Origin: Paenibacillus artemisiicola
GTDB lineage: Bacteria > Bacillota > Bacilli > Paenibacillales > Paenibacillaceae
DNA: 64,000 bases
Reading direction: 5' to 3'
Assembly: GCF_017652985.1 (NCBI RefSeq)
Contig: NZ_JAGGDJ010000002.1
Location: 434,001 to 498,000, forward strand
Shown one piece after another: positions 42,725-50,919 of this stretch. Numbering within the stretch: position 1 is the stretch's first letter; each line of letters begins with the position of its first letter. The notes below the pieces were generated by a model. The model made no database searches. It was not told where the DNA came from and saw only the letters and a list, made by a program, of their open reading frames with translations. The position numbers and the translations under genes are program-made.

Positions 42725-43801
42725 ATGAGAGGAAAAGTGAGAATTCAAGAAATCGCCGATTTAGCGGGTGTATCCAAGTTCGCCGTTTCTCGCGCCTTGT
42801 CCGGGAAGAGCGGCGTGAGCGCCAAGACGCGGGAGAAAATCTTGCGCGTCGCCGGCCAGTTGGGTTACTTCAAGAACAACGAGCAGCAGCAGCAGCGATT
42901 CACGGGCGAGCTGCAGGAATTCGAGGAGGTCAAGTGGGACGGCACGATCGTGGTCATGTTTCCGAACTTGCGGTACCAGAACAAGGAACACATTTATTGG
43001 GGGCCGGTATTCGAAGGCGTGTCCTCGCGTCTTCGCCAGCGCGGGCTCGACATCATCACCATAACGGAGCCTTCCGACGATAACGTATTCAAGCTGCTGA
43101 ATCCGGCGGCGATTCAGGGCATAATTACGATCGGGACCGTCTCGACGCAAATGCTGCTTAAGATCAAGCAAATGGACATTCCCGTCGTCATGGTCGACCA
43201 CAGCGATCCCGTCTTTGCGTGCGATACGATCTTCACCGACAATTTTAACAGCATGCAGCAGATGATGATGACGCTGATCAGCAAAGGATACCGCAAGTTT
43301 CAATTCGTCGGGAACATCAAGGATGCCCAAAGCTACTTCGACCGATGGCTGGCCTTCCGCTCCGCCCTGGAGAACTGCCAGATCGAACTGCAGCAGGACC
43401 CCATGCTGATCGGCCCCGAAGCGCAGGATATCTATCTCTTGTTCAAGCAATATCGGCCGGTCGACCTGCCGGAGGTCTACGTATGCGCGCATGACGTCAA
43501 CGCGAAGTTCCTCATCGAGCAGCTGGGCTATCTGGGGATCGAAGTGCCGGCCCGCTGCGCGGTAACCGGCTTCGACAACACCTGCGATACCCATCCGATT
43601 CTCGCGACGGTGAACGTGAACAAGGAGCTGCTCGGGATGCGCGCCGTGGACCAGATGTTATGGCGCATTCAAAACCCGGGAACCGCCCATGAGAAAAAAC
43701 TGATCTATGCGGACGTGATTCTGCGGGAGAACTTCGCCTACCCGTTAAGCGGCGAAGCCGGGCAAGAAGAGCAGGAGGCAGCGGAGGCAGAAGCGCAATA
43801 A
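42725..43801 (+). CDS. LacI family transcriptional regulator
   Basis: The protein has 358 residues, starting at ATG 42725. The N-terminal helix-turn-helix is canonical: VRIQEIADLAGVSKFAVSRA, followed by LSGKSGVSAKTREKIL and the hinge. The rest is a periplasmic-binding-like sensor (VVMVDHSDPVFACDTIFTDN, CAVTGFDNTCDTHPILATVN). It precedes the long glycan locus in the same direction and is the likely local repressor. Candidate operators with central CG pairs occur at the 44252 promoter and at 44346. Confidence 0.9.
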   Translation: MRGKVRIQEIADLAGVSKFAVSRALSGKSGVSAKTREKILRVAGQLGYFKNNEQQQQRFTGELQEFEEVKWDGTIVVMFPNLRYQNKEHIYWGPVFEGVSSRLRQRGLDIITITEPSDDNVFKLLNPAAIQGIITIGTVSTQMLLKIKQMDIPVVMVDHSDPVFACDTIFTDNFNSMQQMMMTLISKGYRKFQFVGNIKDAQSYFDRWLAFRSALENCQIELQQDPMLIGPEAQDIYLLFKQYRPVDLPEVYVCAHDVNAKFLIEQLGYLGIEVPARCAVTGFDNTCDTHPILATVNVNKELLGMRAVDQMLWRIQNPGTAHEKKLIYADVILRENFAYPLSGEAGQEEQEAAEAEAQ

Positions 43802-44081
43802 CAAGCGGCAGACAACCTAAATTTTTGCTAAAAAATTTGCCGTGGACGCTGCCGATTTGATTTCGTTTGCCTGCATCGGATCACCGAATCCTACGTCTAA
43901 CCGTTGTTTCCCTCTCCCGGCCCAAATGGGCCGTCTTACGGCTGCGTAAGCGGCTTGTCATCCTCGCTGCGCCGTCTCTCCGTTTCATCGCGCTTTGCCT
44001 GCCACCAACTAGAGGAATACGCAGCCTGCTCGCGCTAAGAAAGATCAATATTAACGATCGGATTCAACATGGCTTGACCCG

Positions 44082-44150
44082 GAGTCTCCGCCTTTCAGTG
44101 TAGGTTGTAGGCGCTACAAACCAATGCGATGCGAGGAGGGGCTCTTTTTT
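44082..44150 (+). terminator. Branched terminator-like structure
   Basis: An outer stem of GAGTCTC (44082-44088) with GGGGCTC (44138-44144), two of its pairs G-U, encloses an inner hairpin (GGTTGTAG, GCG, CTACAAACC at 44103-44122). TTTTTT follows at 44145-44150. It would stop transcripts entering from the LacI side before the operon promoter. Confidence 0.45.
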
Positions 44151-44251
44151 GCGCGCGGTTACGGGCGATCGAATACCCCTAATAAAATAACAAAATGAAA
44201 ACAAAACTACATTAATGTTGCCAAAATGTTGTGAATGTTGCAAAAATTTGA

Positions 44252-44281
44252 TTGACTGATTTTGGATCGCGATGCTATTAT
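44252..44281 (+). promoter_or_regulatory. Promoter of the glycan-utilisation operon
   Basis: TTGACT (44252-44257) and TATTAT (44276-44281) are 18 bases apart. The spacer contains the 8-bp palindrome ATCGCGAT (44266-44273), a possible operator centre. The start codon of the binding-protein gene lies about 170 bases further on. Confidence 0.7.
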
Positions 44282-44345
44282 TGACATGCAAGTCATCAAA
44301 CACTTCGCAAACCGGTGGTGATGGGGGTACGCTAAAACAATAGAA

Positions 44346-44359
44346 TGAAAACGGTTACG
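44346..44359 (+). promoter_or_regulatory. cre-like / LacI-type operator in the leader
   Basis: TGAAAACGGTTACG matches the catabolite-responsive element consensus TGWNANCGNTNWCA at all fixed positions except the last base. Placed downstream of the promoter, it would act as a roadblock site for CcpA or for the LacI-type protein encoded at 42725. Confidence 0.5.
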
Positions 44360-44454
44360 AAGAAGAGGGAACTAAAAAATCCATCTCGGAAACCGGTAGA
44401 CCTTGCCGGAGCAAACGGATATTGCTCATTAAAAAGCGGGAGGTTGTTTTGCAA

Positions 44455-45873
44455 ATGAAAAAAGTGAAAGCACTTACATTTCTGCTTGCGACGACGATGC
44501 TTACGTTGACGGCATGCGGAGGCGGCAGCAATAACGCGGGCGGCAACGCCGCGAACAATCCGCCTGCCAACGACGCGTCGACGGGCACGGCAACCGGCAA
44601 TGACCCGGCTGCGAACAACGCTCCGGCCGGCAACGACGCCTCCGGCAACAACGCGGCGGCGACGAACGAGGACGCCCCCGCTCCGCTCGACCTCGGCGGC
44701 CGCGAAATCCATATCTCCGCCTGGTGGGACGGCACGCCGAAGGGCGACACGGCCGACTCCAAGAAAGCGCTCGATAAACTGCACGAAATCGAGAAGAAAT
44801 ACAACGTCAAAATCAAATACGACAACATCCCGTTCGATAAATACATGGATAAGTTCACGACGGCCGCGCTCTCCGGAACGCCGATGGCCGACATCTCCAT
44901 CCTTGAGTTCAAGCGCGCGCTTGCCCCGATCAAACAAGGCTTGATCCTTCCTCTCAGCGAGTACACCCAAGGCACCAGCGATATCAACAACGAACAAGAA
45001 CACACGGTCAAGCTTCCGCAGCTCCTCGGCGACGAGTACTTCTTCGGCGGCAAAGGCGTATCGACCGTAGGCATGTTTTACAACCGCGATCTGTTCAAGA
45101 AGCTCGGCCTGCCGGATCCGCAGGACCTGTACGCGGGCGGTCAATGGAACTGGGATAAATTCCTCGAAGTCGCGAAGCAGGCGACGACGGATACGAATAA
45201 CGACGGCAAGCCGGATACCTGGGGCTTCTCGGATTGGGCGCCGGGCGCGGCCCGCGACTTCGGCGTAACGAACGGCGCGCTGTTCGTCAACGACGACCTG
45301 ACCGTCGGCTTCACGGATCCGAAAATGATCGAAACGCTGGAATTCATCAACCGGCTGTACAACAAAGAAAACGTCGTGAAAGTCAAAAAAGGCGACAAAA
45401 ACAGCTGGGATGAAACGTCCACGTTCAAAGACGGCGACGTCGCGATGTCCTCGAACTTCGATTGGAACGTCGGCGGCCTGCCGTTCGAGGTCGGCGTCGT
45501 GCCGAACCCGCAAGGTCCGAGCGGCGACGGCAAGTTCACTTACGCGAACACCGCCCAGAATGGCTGGGTCATTCCGAAGGGCGTAAAAGACCCGCAAATC
45601 GTGTACCAAATCTACGAAGAGCTGCAGGACGTGCCTTCCACGGAAGAATACCTCGGCCAAAACGGTCTGGAGGCGCTCTTCAAAAACCAAGCGGACATCG
45701 ACATGGCGCTGCAGCACATCAACAATACCGGGCGGATCTCGCTTGAAGAAGGCGTTGCCGACTACCCGTGGTTCTCGGTCCTGGACGACATCATCAAGAA
45801 GAACCAATCCGTGACCGCCACGGTCAAGAAGTACGAAGCGCCTGCGCAAGCCGCGCTCGATAAATTAAAATAA
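44455..45873 (+). CDS. Extracellular solute-binding lipoprotein
   Basis: The protein has 472 residues; ATG 44455 follows GGGAGGT. The lipoprotein signal ends at Cys21 in LTLTAC, followed by a long Asn/Ala/Gly/Pro linker. The binding fold is of the family 1 type (HISAWWDGTPKGDTADSKKA, FKKLGLPDPQDLYAGGQWNW, calcium-loop-like DTNNDGKPDTWGF). It is the first gene after the operon promoter. No permease follows directly; the nearest pair is at 49065-50906, behind a second, larger binding protein. Confidence 0.9.
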   Translation: MKKVKALTFLLATTMLTLTACGGGSNNAGGNAANNPPANDASTGTATGNDPAANNAPAGNDASGNNAAATNEDAPAPLDLGGREIHISAWWDGTPKGDTADSKKALDKLHEIEKKYNVKIKYDNIPFDKYMDKFTTAALSGTPMADISILEFKRALAPIKQGLILPLSEYTQGTSDINNEQEHTVKLPQLLGDEYFFGGKGVSTVGMFYNRDLFKKLGLPDPQDLYAGGQWNWDKFLEVAKQATTDTNNDGKPDTWGFSDWAPGAARDFGVTNGALFVNDDLTVGFTDPKMIETLEFINRLYNKENVVKVKKGDKNSWDETSTFKDGDVAMSSNFDWNVGGLPFEVGVVPNPQGPSGDGKFTYANTAQNGWVIPKGVKDPQIVYQIYEELQDVPSTEEYLGQNGLEALFKNQADIDMALQHINNTGRISLEEGVADYPWFSVLDDIIKKNQSVTATVKKYEAPAQAALDKLK

Positions 45874-45903
45874 CGCCTGGACACCTGTTGATAGGGAAGG
45901 AAG

Positions 45904-45941
45904 GGAGGGGAGGCCGGACGTGCCGGTACAACCCTCCTTTT
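45904..45941 (+). terminator. Terminator-like hairpin between the two binding-protein genes
   Basis: GGAGGG (45904-45909) pairs with CCCTCC (45932-45937), with an inner CCGG/CCGG pairing, and is followed by TTTT. It may reduce expression of the downstream genes relative to the first binding protein. Confidence 0.55.
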
Positions 45942-46115
45942 CTATGCAAAGCGAGCCTAACAACCGGCTAACGAAACGGATAATACGATCAAACATTAGG
46001 CTAACGTGTTTGGTGTCCATATAGGTGCGTTCCAGGAAGACGACGGTACGCGAGTGCGCTTTCGTCAGCGGGATGCGAGAACCGCAGATCAAGCCGCCGC
46101 TTGGGAGGGCTGACA

Positions 46116-49052
46116 TTGAATGGGAGAAAACGCCTGAAGAAATGGGGAATGACGGCCGCATGCGCCGTCATCGCGATTGCGCTGCTCGCCGTATGGACCC
46201 GATCGGGAAAGGACGGCACGGCAGCCGCGGGAAGCCGATCGGCGTTCGCCGAAGGCGCCTGGTCGACGCTGCAGGAGGGGCGCGGCGATTACGCGGACTA
46301 TCTGTCGAAGCACGAGAACGCCGGCTTCGCCGATCAAGAGATCGTTCTCGATGCCGCCAGCTACGCCAAGGTCGAGGGCGGCGGCTTCGAGAAGCTGGAC
46401 GATTATGAAGGCCGGGCCGGCACGTCCCTTAAGACCGGCGAGCAGGGCAGCGTATCCTGGGACATTCAAGTGACGCAAGAGGGCTTCTATAACATCGGGC
46501 TTGACTATTACCCGATCGCGGGCAAGAGCTCGAGCATCGAGCGATCGCTGCAGATCGACGGCGTCGTTCCGTTCACGGAAGCGTCTTACCTGCAATTCGA
46601 TCGCGTATGGGACAACGAGCTGGATCATGTGAAGCAGGACAATCTGGGCAACGACCTGCGCCCGGAGCAAATCGAGAAGCCGGCGTGGCGCGATGCGCTG
46701 CTCGAGGATTCGGACGGCTACTACGCCGATCCGTTCAAGTTTTACTTGAGCGCCGGCCAGCACACGCTCACGTTCGTCTCGCAGCGCGAGCCGATGGTTC
46801 TACATCAGCTGAAGCTGTTTCGGCAGAAGCAGCCGCCGTCTTATGAAGCCGCGCTCAAGCAGTACGAGAAGGACGGGCTCAAGAAAGCCGACAGCCGGTT
46901 GATTACCGTGCAGGGCGAAGCGGCCGTCGCGAAGTCGTCGCCGACGCTGTATCCGCAGACGGAGCGTTCCACCTCCTCCGTTACGCCATACAGCCCGAAG
47001 CTCATCCGGGTCAATACGATCGGCGGCTATAACTGGCGTCTGCCGGGACAATGGATCGAGTGGGAAGTCGACGCGCCGGAAACGGGACTCTATAAAATCG
47101 CCTTGAAGTCCAAGCAGGAATTCGTTCGCGGCTTGTACGCGACGCGCCGACTGCTGATTAACGGCGAGGTTCCGTTCAAGGAAGCCGAACGAATTCCGTT
47201 CCGCTACAAGAACGGCTACCGCATCGACGTCATGGGCGGCGACGCGCCGTACCTGTTCAAGCTCGAGAAAGGCAAGAACGTCATTCGCATGGAAGATACG
47301 CTCGGCGAGTTCGCTCCGCTCATCCGCGAAGTGAAAGAGAGCCTGTACACGCTCAATGCCATGTATCGCAAGATCATCATGATTACCGGCGCATCGCCGG
47401 ATAAATACCGGGATTACCGCTTGGATAAGCAAGTGCCGAAGATGCTGGAAACGTTCCAATCCGAGAGCGAACGGCTTTCCGCCGTCGGCGCAGAGCTGAA
47501 ACGGCTGTCGGGCGGAAGCAGCGATTCCGAAGCGCTCCTGAAGACGATGGCGCTGCAGCTGAAAGAATTGGTGAAGGAGCCCGATACGATTCCCCGCCGC
47601 CTCGCCGCGTTCAAGAGCAACGCCGGGGGTCTCGGCACCTGGCTGCAGAAAGCGATCGAGATGCCGCTTCAGCTCGACGAATTGTACATTGCGTCGCCGG
47701 ACAAGACGTTTCCTTCGTCCGGAGAGGGCTTCTTCTCGAAGCTGAAGCACGAGCTCTCGACGTTCGCGTATTCCTTCGTGATCGATTACAACCAGATCGG
47801 CAACGATTCGGAGGAGAAGAACCAAAAGTCGATTACCGTCTGGATCGGCAGCGGCCGGGACCAGGCAAACACGCTGAAGGCGATGATCGACGAAACGTTC
47901 ACGCCGCAAACGGGCATCAACGTGAATTTGAAGCTGGTGCAAATGAACACGCTGCTTCCGGCAACCTTGGCCGGCCGCGGCCCGGACGTCGCGATGCAGA
48001 TCAGCAACGATATTCCGGTCAACTACGCGATGCGCGGCGCTGCCGCCGACTTGTCGCGATTCTCCGATTATTCGGAAGTGGCGAAGCGGTTCCGCGACAG
48101 CGCGCTTGTTCCGTACACGTACGAGCAGGGCGTCTACGCGCTGCCGGAGACGCAAACCTTCAATATGCTCTTCTACCGCAAGGACGTGCTGGCGGAGCTT
48201 GGGCTTGAAGTGCCGCAAACGTGGGACGACGTCTATAAGCTGCTCACCGTCCTAAGCAAGAACCGGATGCAGTTCGGCATGCCGATCACGGTTCCGCAGA
48301 CATCGGTGCCGGTGCCGGGCCAGAACATCCCGCCGAACTCGATCTACGGCTCGCTGCTCATGCAGAACGGCGGTCAATTCTACCGGGAGGGCGGCAGAGC
48401 GTCCGATCTGGATTCGAAAATCGGCGTCGAAACGTTCAAGACGTGGACGGACCTGTACGGCGACTATAAGCTGGAACGCGAATTCGACTTCGCGAACCGG
48501 TTCCGCACCGGCGAAATGCCGATCGGGATCGTCGATTACACGACGTACAATCAGCTCACCGTATTCGCGCCGGAAATCCGCGGCATGTGGGGCTTCGCGC
48601 CGATTCCGGGCACCAAGCAGGCGGACGGCACCATCCGCAGAGATACGCCGAGCACGGGCAACGGCACGCTGATGCTGAGCGGCGCGAAGGACAAGGACGC
48701 GTCCTGGGCATTCATGAAATGGTGGACCGACGAGAAGACCCAAACGAATTTCGGCCGGGAGATGGAGGCGCTGATGGGTGCTTCCGCGCGCTATCCGACG
48801 GCGAACATCAAAGCGCTCGACAGCTTGCCTTGGCCGGTCGCCGATTACGATAACCTCAAAGCGCAGTTCGCGTACGTCAGGGGCGTTCCCGAGGTGCCGG
48901 GCGGCTACTTCACCGGGCGCCATCTGCAGAACGCGTTCCTGAAAGTGGTCGTCGAGAAAAACACGGAAGCGCGCGAAGCGATCATGGATTACACCCAATA
49001 CATCCAAGACGAGATCAAAGCGAAGCGCAAAGAATTCGGCCTGCCGGAATAA
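46116..49052 (+). CDS. Large extracellular solute-binding protein with duplicated N-terminal beta-sandwich domains
   Basis: The protein has 978 residues, far longer than the usual 420-550. TTG 46116 follows GGGAGGG with 6-base spacing; TTG 46101 overlaps that site. The N-terminus has a membrane anchor or uncleaved signal (MTAACAVIAIALLAVWT) with no proper lipobox. Residues about 75-235 and 298-420 are two related beta-rich domains; compare RSLQIDGVVPFTEA near 142 with RRLLINGEVPFKEA near 343. They resemble carbohydrate-binding modules. After a helical linker, residues about 570-978 form the family 1 binding fold (ITVWIGSGRDQANTLKAMID, MLFYRKDVLAELGLEVPQTW). It is followed after 12 bases by a permease gene. 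Confidence 0.87.
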   Translation: MNGRKRLKKWGMTAACAVIAIALLAVWTRSGKDGTAAAGSRSAFAEGAWSTLQEGRGDYADYLSKHENAGFADQEIVLDAASYAKVEGGGFEKLDDYEGRAGTSLKTGEQGSVSWDIQVTQEGFYNIGLDYYPIAGKSSSIERSLQIDGVVPFTEASYLQFDRVWDNELDHVKQDNLGNDLRPEQIEKPAWRDALLEDSDGYYADPFKFYLSAGQHTLTFVSQREPMVLHQLKLFRQKQPPSYEAALKQYEKDGLKKADSRLITVQGEAAVAKSSPTLYPQTERSTSSVTPYSPKLIRVNTIGGYNWRLPGQWIEWEVDAPETGLYKIALKSKQEFVRGLYATRRLLINGEVPFKEAERIPFRYKNGYRIDVMGGDAPYLFKLEKGKNVIRMEDTLGEFAPLIREVKESLYTLNAMYRKIIMITGASPDKYRDYRLDKQVPKMLETFQSESERLSAVGAELKRLSGGSSDSEALLKTMALQLKELVKEPDTIPRRLAAFKSNAGGLGTWLQKAIEMPLQLDELYIASPDKTFPSSGEGFFSKLKHELSTFAYSFVIDYNQIGNDSEEKNQKSITVWIGSGRDQANTLKAMIDETFTPQTGINVNLKLVQMNTLLPATLAGRGPDVAMQISNDIPVNYAMRGAAADLSRFSDYSEVAKRFRDSALVPYTYEQGVYALPETQTFNMLFYRKDVLAELGLEVPQTWDDVYKLLTVLSKNRMQFGMPITVPQTSVPVPGQNIPPNSIYGSLLMQNGGQFYREGGRASDLDSKIGVETFKTWTDLYGDYKLEREFDFANRFRTGEMPIGIVDYTTYNQLTVFAPEIRGMWGFAPIPGTKQADGTIRRDTPSTGNGTLMLSGAKDKDASWAFMKWWTDEKTQTNFGREMEALMGASARYPTANIKALDSLPWPVADYDNLKAQFAYVRGVPEVPGGYFTGRHLQNAFLKVVVEKNTEAREAIMDYTQYIQDEIKAKRKEFGLPE

Positions 49053-49064
49053 GGAGGGATCCGC

Positions 49065-50036
49065 GTGTCAACGATCGGTACACCGAGTCAGCCTTCCGTG
49101 ACCGTAGCCGCCGGGACGCCAGCCGTGAAAACGTCAAGCTGGCTGGCGATCAAATGGAAGGAAATCAAGGCGCATAAGCATTCCTATATCCTCATGTCGC
49201 CCTACATGCTGCTGTTCGCCGTCTTCACGGTGCTGCCCGTGATCATGTCCGTCGTCATCAGCTTCACGTACTTCAACATGCTCGAATTCCCGCGCTTCAT
49301 CGGCTGGCAGAACTACTCCCGCCTGTTCCTCGAAGACGACGTGTTCTTGATCGCGATCAAGAATACCATCCTCTTCGCCGTCATTACCGGACCGCTCAGC
49401 TATATGGCCTGCTTCGTCTTCGCCTGGATCATCAACGATCTTCGCCCGAAGCTGCGCGCGTTCATGACGCTGATCTTCTACGCGCCGTCCATCTCGGGGA
49501 ACGTCTACTTCCTCTGGCAGATGATCTTCTCGGGAGACCGTTACGGCATCGCGAACGGGTTCCTGATCAAGACGGGCGTGCTGCTCGACCCGATTCAATG
49601 GCTGAAGACGGAGCAGTACATCATGCCGATCATCATCCTCGTGCAGCTCTGGCTCAGTCTCGGGACTGGCTTCCTCGCCTTCATCGCGGGACTCCAAACC
49701 GTGGATAAAACGCTGTACGAAGCGGGCGCGGTCGACGGCATCAAGAACCGCTGGCAGGAGCTGTGGTACATCACGCTTCCTTCGATGAAGCCGCAGCTGA
49801 TGTTCGGAGCCGTCATCCAGATCACCTCGTCCTTGGCGATCGCGGACGTGTCCATCTACCTGGCCGGGTTCCCGAGCGTCAACTACGCGGCCGAAACCAT
49901 CGTCACGCACTTGATCGACTTCGGCACGATCCGCTTCGAGATGGGCTACGCATCGGCGATCGCGACCGTGCTGTTCACCTTGATGGTCGGGACGAACCTG
50001 ATCGTGCAGCGACTTCTCAGGAGGGTGGGGGAATAG
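49065..50036 (+). CDS. Sugar ABC transporter permease (MalF type)
   Basis: The protein has 323 residues, starting at GTG 49065 behind GGAGGG. About six membrane segments follow a soluble N-terminus (SYILMSPYMLLFAVFTVLPV and others), with the EAA loop EAGAVDGIKNRWQELWYITL. It forms the first permease pair of the locus with the gene starting 3 bases after its stop. The large binding protein upstream is its likely partner. Confidence 0.9.
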   Translation: MSTIGTPSQPSVTVAAGTPAVKTSSWLAIKWKEIKAHKHSYILMSPYMLLFAVFTVLPVIMSVVISFTYFNMLEFPRFIGWQNYSRLFLEDDVFLIAIKNTILFAVITGPLSYMACFVFAWIINDLRPKLRAFMTLIFYAPSISGNVYFLWQMIFSGDRYGIANGFLIKTGVLLDPIQWLKTEQYIMPIIILVQLWLSLGTGFLAFIAGLQTVDKTLYEAGAVDGIKNRWQELWYITLPSMKPQLMFGAVIQITSSLAIADVSIYLAGFPSVNYAAETIVTHLIDFGTIRFEMGYASAIATVLFTLMVGTNLIVQRLLRRVGE

Positions 50037-50039
50037 AAG

Positions 50040-50906
50040 ATGAGGTTAGCGCTTCCCATTCGCAAGAAACGAGTGAACCGTTCGTTCGCCGGGACGTTCT
50101 GGATGTTCGTGTTTCTGGCTGCCGTCGCCGCTTTCATGGCGCTGCCGCTCGTATACGCGATCAACGCGGCGTTCAAGCCGCTCGACGAAATCTTCCTGTT
50201 CCCGCCGACGCTCTTCGTTCGGCATCCGACGACGAGCAACTTCATCGACCTGATGACGCTGCTCGGCCAATCGTGGGTCCCGTTCTCCCGGTACATTTTC
50301 AATACCTTCTTCATTACCGGAGTGGGCGTGGTCGGTCACGTGCTGCTGGCTTCGGCCGCGGCGTATCCGCTCGCGAAGCACAAGTTTCCCGGGTCGAAGC
50401 TCGTCTTCACCGTCGTCGTGCTCTCGCTGATGTTCACGCCGCAAGTAACGGCGATTCCGAATTACATGGTCATGTCCTGGATCGGCTTCATCGATACGTA
50501 CTGGGCCGTGATCGTGCCGGCGTTCGCGTTCTCGCTGGGCTTGTACCTCATGAAGCAATTCATGGAGCAAATTCCCGACGCGCTGCTGGAGTCGGCCAAG
50601 ATCGACGGCGCGAACGAATACCGGATCTTCTGGCAAATCGTCATGCCGAACGTGAAGCCGGCTTGGCTGACCTTGGTCATCCTGCTCTTCCAGATGCTCT
50701 GGGGAACGGACGGCAACGGCTTCATCTATAGCGAGCAGCTGAAGACGCTTCACTATGCGTCCAACCAGATCATCTTCGGCGGCATCGCGCGCGCCGGCGT
50801 CGGCTCGGCCGTCGCGCTCATCCTGATGAGCGTGCCGATCGCCCTGTTCGTCTTCTCGCAAAGCCGCATTATCGAAACGATGACGACTTCCGGCATGAAG
50901 GACTAA
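50040..50906 (+). CDS. Carbohydrate ABC transporter permease (MalG type)
   Basis: The protein has 288 residues, starting at ATG 50040 behind AGGAGGGTGGGGG. Six membrane segments and the EAA loop ESAKIDGANEYRIFWQIVMP identify the MalG-type subunit. It ends in SQSRIIETMTTSGMKD. It pairs with the preceding MalF-type permease. Confidence 0.9.
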   Translation: MRLALPIRKKRVNRSFAGTFWMFVFLAAVAAFMALPLVYAINAAFKPLDEIFLFPPTLFVRHPTTSNFIDLMTLLGQSWVPFSRYIFNTFFITGVGVVGHVLLASAAAYPLAKHKFPGSKLVFTVVVLSLMFTPQVTAIPNYMVMSWIGFIDTYWAVIVPAFAFSLGLYLMKQFMEQIPDALLESAKIDGANEYRIFWQIVMPNVKPAWLTLVILLFQMLWGTDGNGFIYSEQLKTLHYASNQIIFGGIARAGVGSAVALILMSVPIALFVFSQSRIIETMTTSGMKD

Positions 50907-50919
50907 GGGAGGTGGAAGC

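Larger units (their letters stand above)
43802..44454. other. 653-base intergenic region with hairpins and promoter upstream of the glycan operon
   Basis: No gene is supported here; a plus-strand open frame at 43867-44103 has no ribosome site and no protein-like composition. The region contains an A/T hairpin near 43815, two adjacent hairpins (43918-43933, 43935-43950), a branched terminator-like structure at 44082-44150, three ATGTTG repeats at 44215, 44226 and 44235, a sigma-A-type promoter at 44252-44281, two AAACCGGT copies (44309, 44390) and a cre-like site at 44346-44359. Confidence 0.65.

Noticed and set aside
43867..44103. 78-codon plus-strand frame in the gene-free region before the glycan operon
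   Set aside because: No ribosome site, no protein-like pattern, and it overlaps hairpin structures.
44332..45849. 505-codon open frame on the minus strand
   Set aside because: It is opposite a clear lipoprotein gene and would run through its promoter leader; composition is Arg/Val-rich and non-protein-like.
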